Shown piece by piece: positions 4,959 through 8,215 of a stretch of 8,215 nt of DNA. This DNA is from Rubrivivax sp. (GTDB lineage Bacteria; Pseudomonadota; Gammaproteobacteria; Burkholderiales; Burkholderiaceae_C): NCBI GenBank assembly GCA_027484885.1, contig JAIXSD010000110.1, forward strand, positions 1 through 8,215. Reading direction: 5' to 3'. The position numbers were made by a program, and so were the translations under genes. The notes beneath the pieces were generated by a model. The model worked only from the letters and a program-made list of their open reading frames with translations. It was not told the DNA's origin and made no database searches. The stretch's first letter is position 1; each line of letters begins with the position of its first letter.

Positions 4959-6063
4959 ATGGACATCGAACGCATCAACACCATCGGTACCACCCTGGCC
5001 GACCTGACAGCGCGGACTGCCGCGCTAAGGGGGTATCTTTGACTACGACCGCAAAGCACTGCGACTGAACGAAGTCAACGCCGCGCTGGAGAACCCCAGC
5101 GTCTGGAACGAGCCCAAGCGCGCCCAGGAACTGGGCAAGGAAAAGCGCACGCTGGAAAACGTGGTCAACACCGTCGACCACCTCGAGAGCAATCTGGCGG
5201 ACAACGCCGAGCTCTACGAGATGAGCAAGGCCGAGGATGATTTCGCGGGCCTGGAAGCCATCGAGGCCGATGCGGCCAAGCTGACGGAAATCGTCGAGCA
5301 GATGGAATTCCGCCGCATGTTCAACAACCCGGCCGATCCGCTGAACTGCTTTGTCGACATCCAGGCCGGCGCCGGCGGCACCGAAGCCTGCGACTGGGCC
5401 AGCATGCTGCTGCGCCAGTACCTGAAGTACGCCGAGCGCAAGGGCTTCAAGGCGACGCTGGAAGACCAGACCGACGGTGACGTGGCCGGCATCAAGAGCG
5501 CCACCATCAAGGTGGAGGGCGAATACGCCTTCGGCCTGCTGCGCACCGAGACCGGTGTGCACCGCCTGGTGCGCAAGAGCCCCTTCGACAGCTCGGGCGG
5601 CCGCCACACCAGCTTTGCCTCGCTCTTCGTCTACCCGGAAGTCGATGACTCGATCGAGATCGACATCAACCCGGCCGATGTGCGCACCGACACCTTCCGC
5701 GCTTCCGGCGCCGGCGGGCAGCACATCAACAAGACCGACTCGGCCGTGCGCCTGACCCACATCCCCACCGGCATCGTGGTCCAGTGCCAGGACGGCCGCA
5801 GCCAGCATTCCAACCGCGACGTGGCCTGGAAACGCCTGCGCTCGCGCCTGTACGACCATGAAATGCGCAAGCGCATGGAAGAACAGCAAAAGCTGGAAGA
5901 CACCAAGACCGATGTGGGCTGGGGCCACCAGATTCGCAGTTATGTGCTGGACCAGAGTCGCATCAAGGACCTGCGCACCAACTACGAAACCTCGGCCACC
6001 CAGAAGGTGCTGGACGGCGATCTCGATCCCTTCATCACCGAGAGCCTGAAGCAAGGCGTCTGA
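4959..6063 (+). CDS. prfB: Peptide chain release factor 2 (RF2), expressed by programmed +1 frameshift
   Basis: RF2 recognises UAA and UGA stop codons in the ribosomal A site and triggers peptide release. The gene is read as 4959-5039 (27 codons) and, after skipping T5040, 5041-6063 (340 codons), giving 367 residues; E. coli RF2 has 365. In the joined protein the stop-codon recognition tripeptide SPF is at 207-209 and the catalytic GGQ at 252-254, each two residues after the E. coli positions. The residue corresponding to the unusual Thr246 of E. coli K-12 is alanine here (A248), as in most bacteria. A weak ribosome site GGGAA (4946-4950) precedes the ATG. The in-frame UGA at 5040-5042 makes synthesis self-limiting: when RF2 is scarce, frameshifting rises. 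Calling only the unshifted downstream frame (for example from GTG 5161) would lose the N-terminal 67 residues. pepN follows on the same strand after 107 bases. Confidence 0.98.
5028..5043 (+). promoter_or_regulatory. prfB: prfB programmed +1 ribosomal frameshift site
   Basis: The site reads AGGGGG-TAT-CTT-TGA-C. The internal Shine-Dalgarno-like AGGGGG (5028-5033) is separated by one codon from the slippery CTT (5037-5039), and the UGA stop (5040-5042) is followed by C, a poor termination context. This matches the E. coli prfB site as I know it. Slippage of the CUU-decoding tRNA from CUU to UUU puts GAC (5041-5043, Asp28) in the A site. Confidence 0.98.
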
Positions 6064-6116
6064 GACCCAGACGCCCGCCCGGCTCGTTCCCTGCCTGCTC
6101 CCTGCCCTGCCTCTGA

Positions 6117-6137
6117 CCCCGCGCCACCCGCGCGGGG
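6117..6137 (+). terminator. GC-rich hairpin between prfB and pepN (weak terminator candidate)
   Basis: CCCCGCG (6117-6123) pairs perfectly with CGCGGGG (6131-6137) around a 7-base loop, 54 bases after the prfB stop. It is followed by CTTGAAACC rather than a U-run, so efficient intrinsic termination is doubtful. It may slow or partly end prfB transcription, or stabilise the 3' end of the message. No clear separate promoter for pepN is seen between it and the start at 6171. Confidence 0.35.
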
Positions 6138-6170
6138 CTTGAAACCTCTTGCCACCCAAGGATGCCCGCC

Positions 6171-8215
6171 ATGCGTGAAGGCACTGCCACCCTGATCCGC
6201 CGCGAAGACTACTGCGCGCCCGCGTTCTGGATCCGTACCGTCGACCTGACTTTCGATCTGGACCCGGCCAAGACCCTGGTCACCTCCAAGATGCAGCTGG
6301 AGCGCAATGCTGCCGTCGCCCACGGCGCCCTGCGCCTGCACGGCGAAGAGCTCAATGTGCTGCGCGTGCTGATCAATGGCGAGAGCGTGTCCTTCCGCCA
6401 GGAAGGCCATGAGCTGATCATCGACAACGTGCCGGATGCCGATTTCGCGCTCGAGATCCGCAACACCTGCGCGCCCGACAAGAACACCGCGCTCAGCGGC
6501 CTCTACACCTCGGGTGGCAGCTTCTTCACGCAGTGCGAGGCCGAGGGCTTCCGCCGCATCACCTACTTCCTGGACCGCCCCGATGTGATGGCGGTCTACA
6601 CCGTGCTGCTGCGCGCTGACAAGGCCAAGTTCCCGGTGCTGCTGTCCAACGGCAATCTGCTGGACTCGGGCGACCTGGACAACGGCCGCCATTTCGCCAA
6701 GTGGCACGACCCCTTCCCCAAGCCCAGCTATTTGTTCGCCCTGGTGGCCGGTGATCTGGTGGCGCGCGAACAGCGCGTGCGCACCCGCGCGGGCAAGGAC
6801 CATCTGCTGCAAGTCTTCGTGCGCCGCGGCGACCTGGAGAAGACCGAGCACGCGATGAACTCGCTGATCGCCTCCATCGTCTGGGACGAGGCCCGCTTTG
6901 GCCTGCCCCTGGATCTGGAACGCTTCATGGTCGTCGGCGTGTCCGACTTCAATATGGGCGCGATGGAGAACAAAGGCCTGAACATCTTCAACACCAGTGC
7001 CCTGCTGGCCTCGCCGGCCACCGCGACGGACGCTGACTTCGGCCGCATCGAGTCCATCGTCGCGCACGAGTACTTCCACAACTGGACCGGCAACCGTGTC
7101 ACCTGCCGCGACTGGTTCCAGCTCTCGCTGAAGGAAGGCCTGACCGTCTTCCGCGACCAGGAATTCAGCATGGACATGGCCGGCGGCGCCAGCGCCCGCG
7201 CGGTCTGCCGCATCCAGGACGTGCGCGCCCTGCGCGCCAGCCAGTTCCCCGAGGACTCGGGCGCCATGGCACACCCGGTGCGCCCCGACACCTTTGTCGA
7301 GATCAACAACTTCTACACCCCCACCGTCTACGAAAAGGGTTCGGAAGTCGTGCGCATGTACCAGACCCTGGTCGGCCGCGCCGGTTTCGAGAAGGGCCTG
7401 AAGCTCTACTTCGAGCGCCATGACGGCCAGGCCGTGACCTGCGACGACTTCGCCGCTGCCATCGCCGACGCCAACCCGGGCTCGGCCCTGAGCACCCGCC
7501 TGGACAACTTCAAGCGCTGGTACTCGCAAGCCGGCACGCCGCGCGTGCAGGCCCGCGGCGCCTACGACGCCGCCGCCCAGACCTACACCCTGACGCTCAA
7601 GCAGCACAACCCCGCCACCCCGGGCCAGGAGCACAAGCTGCCCCAGGTGATTCCGGTGGCCCTGGGCCTGCTGAGCGCCGAGGGTCAGGCCTTGCCTCTG
7701 CAGCTGCAGGGCGAAGACCAGGCCGCTGGTCTGGAACGCGTGATCGTGCTGGACGAGGCCGAGCAAAGCTTCGTCTTTACGAACGTGACCAGCCAGCCCG
7801 TGCCCTCGCTGCTGCGCGGCTTCTCGGCCCCGGTGGTGCTGGACGATGGCCTCAGCGATGCGGACCTGCTGGTGCTGCTGCAGCACGATGCCGATGCCTT
7901 CAACCGCTGGGAAGCCAGCCAACGCCTGGCCCTGAACCGAATCCTCGCGGCTGTGCGCAGCGGCAGCGCCCTGCAGCTGGACAGCGCCTTCATCGAGGCC
8001 ATGCGCGCCGTGTTGCGCCACCCCGAGCTGGACGCGGCCTTCAAGGAACTGGCCCTGACCCTGCCCGGCGAAGGCTATATCGCCGAACAGCTGGACGTGG
8101 TGGACCCGCAAGCCATCCACGCCGCCGTGGAGGCCGCGCGCAGCCAGCTGGCCCAAGCTCTGCGCGAGGACTGGGTCGAAGCCTTCGAGGCCAACCAGAT
8201 CAAGGGCGGCTACAC
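6171..8215 (+). CDS. pepN: Aminopeptidase N, M1 family zinc metallopeptidase (3' end outside window)
   Basis: Cytoplasmic aminopeptidase that removes N-terminal residues from peptides during protein turnover. The window holds 681 codons of roughly 880 expected (E. coli PepN: 870), with no stop before the edge. The substrate-binding QCEAEGFRR starts at 121 (E123), the exopeptidase motif GAMEN is at 263-267, and the zinc site is HEYFH at 299-303 plus E322, exactly HExxH-x18-E. The transition-state tyrosine is Y387 in TVYEKG. These lie two residues after the E. coli positions up to E322 and six after at the tyrosine, implying a short insertion around 334-341. An N-terminal beta domain (to about 195), the catalytic domain (about 196-450), the DUF3458 Ig-like domain and the beginning of the helical C-terminal domain are covered. 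Start 6171 is preferred over the in-frame ATG 6162 because AAGGA (6158-6162) then lies 8 bases upstream. Confidence 0.97.
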   Translation, partial: MREGTATLIRREDYCAPAFWIRTVDLTFDLDPAKTLVTSKMQLERNAAVAHGALRLHGEELNVLRVLINGESVSFRQEGHELIIDNVPDADFALEIRNTCAPDKNTALSGLYTSGGSFFTQCEAEGFRRITYFLDRPDVMAVYTVLLRADKAKFPVLLSNGNLLDSGDLDNGRHFAKWHDPFPKPSYLFALVAGDLVAREQRVRTRAGKDHLLQVFVRRGDLEKTEHAMNSLIASIVWDEARFGLPLDLERFMVVGVSDFNMGAMENKGLNIFNTSALLASPATATDADFGRIESIVAHEYFHNWTGNRVTCRDWFQLSLKEGLTVFRDQEFSMDMAGGASARAVCRIQDVRALRASQFPEDSGAMAHPVRPDTFVEINNFYTPTVYEKGSEVVRMYQTLVGRAGFEKGLKLYFERHDGQAVTCDDFAAAIADANPGSALSTRLDNFKRWYSQAGTPRVQARGAYDAAAQTYTLTLKQHNPATPGQEHKLPQVIPVALGLLSAEGQALPLQLQGEDQAAGLERVIVLDEAEQSFVFTNVTSQPVPSLLRGFSAPVVLDDGLSDADLLVLLQHDADAFNRWEASQRLALNRILAAVRSGSALQLDSAFIEAMRAVLRHPELDAAFKELALTLPGEGYIAEQLDVVDPQAIHAAVEAARSQLAQALREDWVEAFEANQIKGGY

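Noticed and set aside
4975..6159. A 394-codon minus-strand open frame opposite prfB
   Set aside because: It has the same antisense shadow composition, with no recognisable domain; prfB on the plus strand is certain.
6138..6161. A sigma-32-like -35 (CTTGAAA) before pepN
   Set aside because: The sequence at the expected -10 distance (CCCAAGGA) does not fit CCCCATNT, and it would overlap the pepN ribosome site.
5982..8156. A 724-codon open frame on the minus strand opposite pepN
   Set aside because: It runs across the end of prfB, the intergenic gap and pepN. Its composition (runs of H, Q, G, A, V) is what the antisense of GC-biased codons gives. The plus strand has unmistakable PepN motifs.

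Overview
This is a GC-rich chromosomal stretch, very likely from a betaproteobacterium of the order Burkholderiales (Roseateles/Rubrivivax/Leptothrix-like). That placement is inferred from codon use with G or C at most third positions, from the style of the RF2 and PepN proteins, and from the gene spacing. No mobile element, tRNA, rRNA or CRISPR array was found. No stretch longer than about 210 bases lacks a gene.

Left part (1-2446, plus strand): a probable four-gene transcription unit. It opens with a short AT-rich region holding a perfect 10-bp inverted repeat (27-36 / 50-59). A DUF2975-type four-helix membrane protein (75-665) follows, then a small Cro/C1-type HTH regulator (665-901) overlapping it by one base. 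Next is a single-pass, proline-rich protein of TonB-like layout (898-1578, GTG start overlapping the previous stop), and then an unrecognised exported protein (1616-2446) whose signal peptide is encoded by a 12-bp tandem repeat. The membrane protein/HTH pair is a known recurring pair of unknown role. The two following genes are not recognised, and this cassette is the least explained part of the window.

Middle part (2447-4752): four compact single genes in alternating orientation. They are an ArsC/YfgD-type reductase (+), a spermidine/spermine-acetyltransferase-like GNAT enzyme (-), an alpha/beta hydrolase (+), and a DUF4212 sodium:solute-symporter small subunit (-) that has no large subunit next to it. 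All four lack a clear Shine-Dalgarno sequence at the usual distance, and each has a -10-like hexamer ending 6-8 bases before its ATG. This suggests leaderless transcripts.

Right part (4753-8215, plus strand): prfB, encoding peptide chain release factor 2, with a textbook programmed +1 frameshift site at 5028-5043, followed by pepN, the M1-family aminopeptidase N. pepN runs off the right edge of the window. These are ordinary housekeeping genes.

Overall the window is mostly conserved core genome. The items most worth a second look are the left-hand cassette with its palindrome, the orphan DUF4212 subunit, and the repeated leaderless-start pattern.
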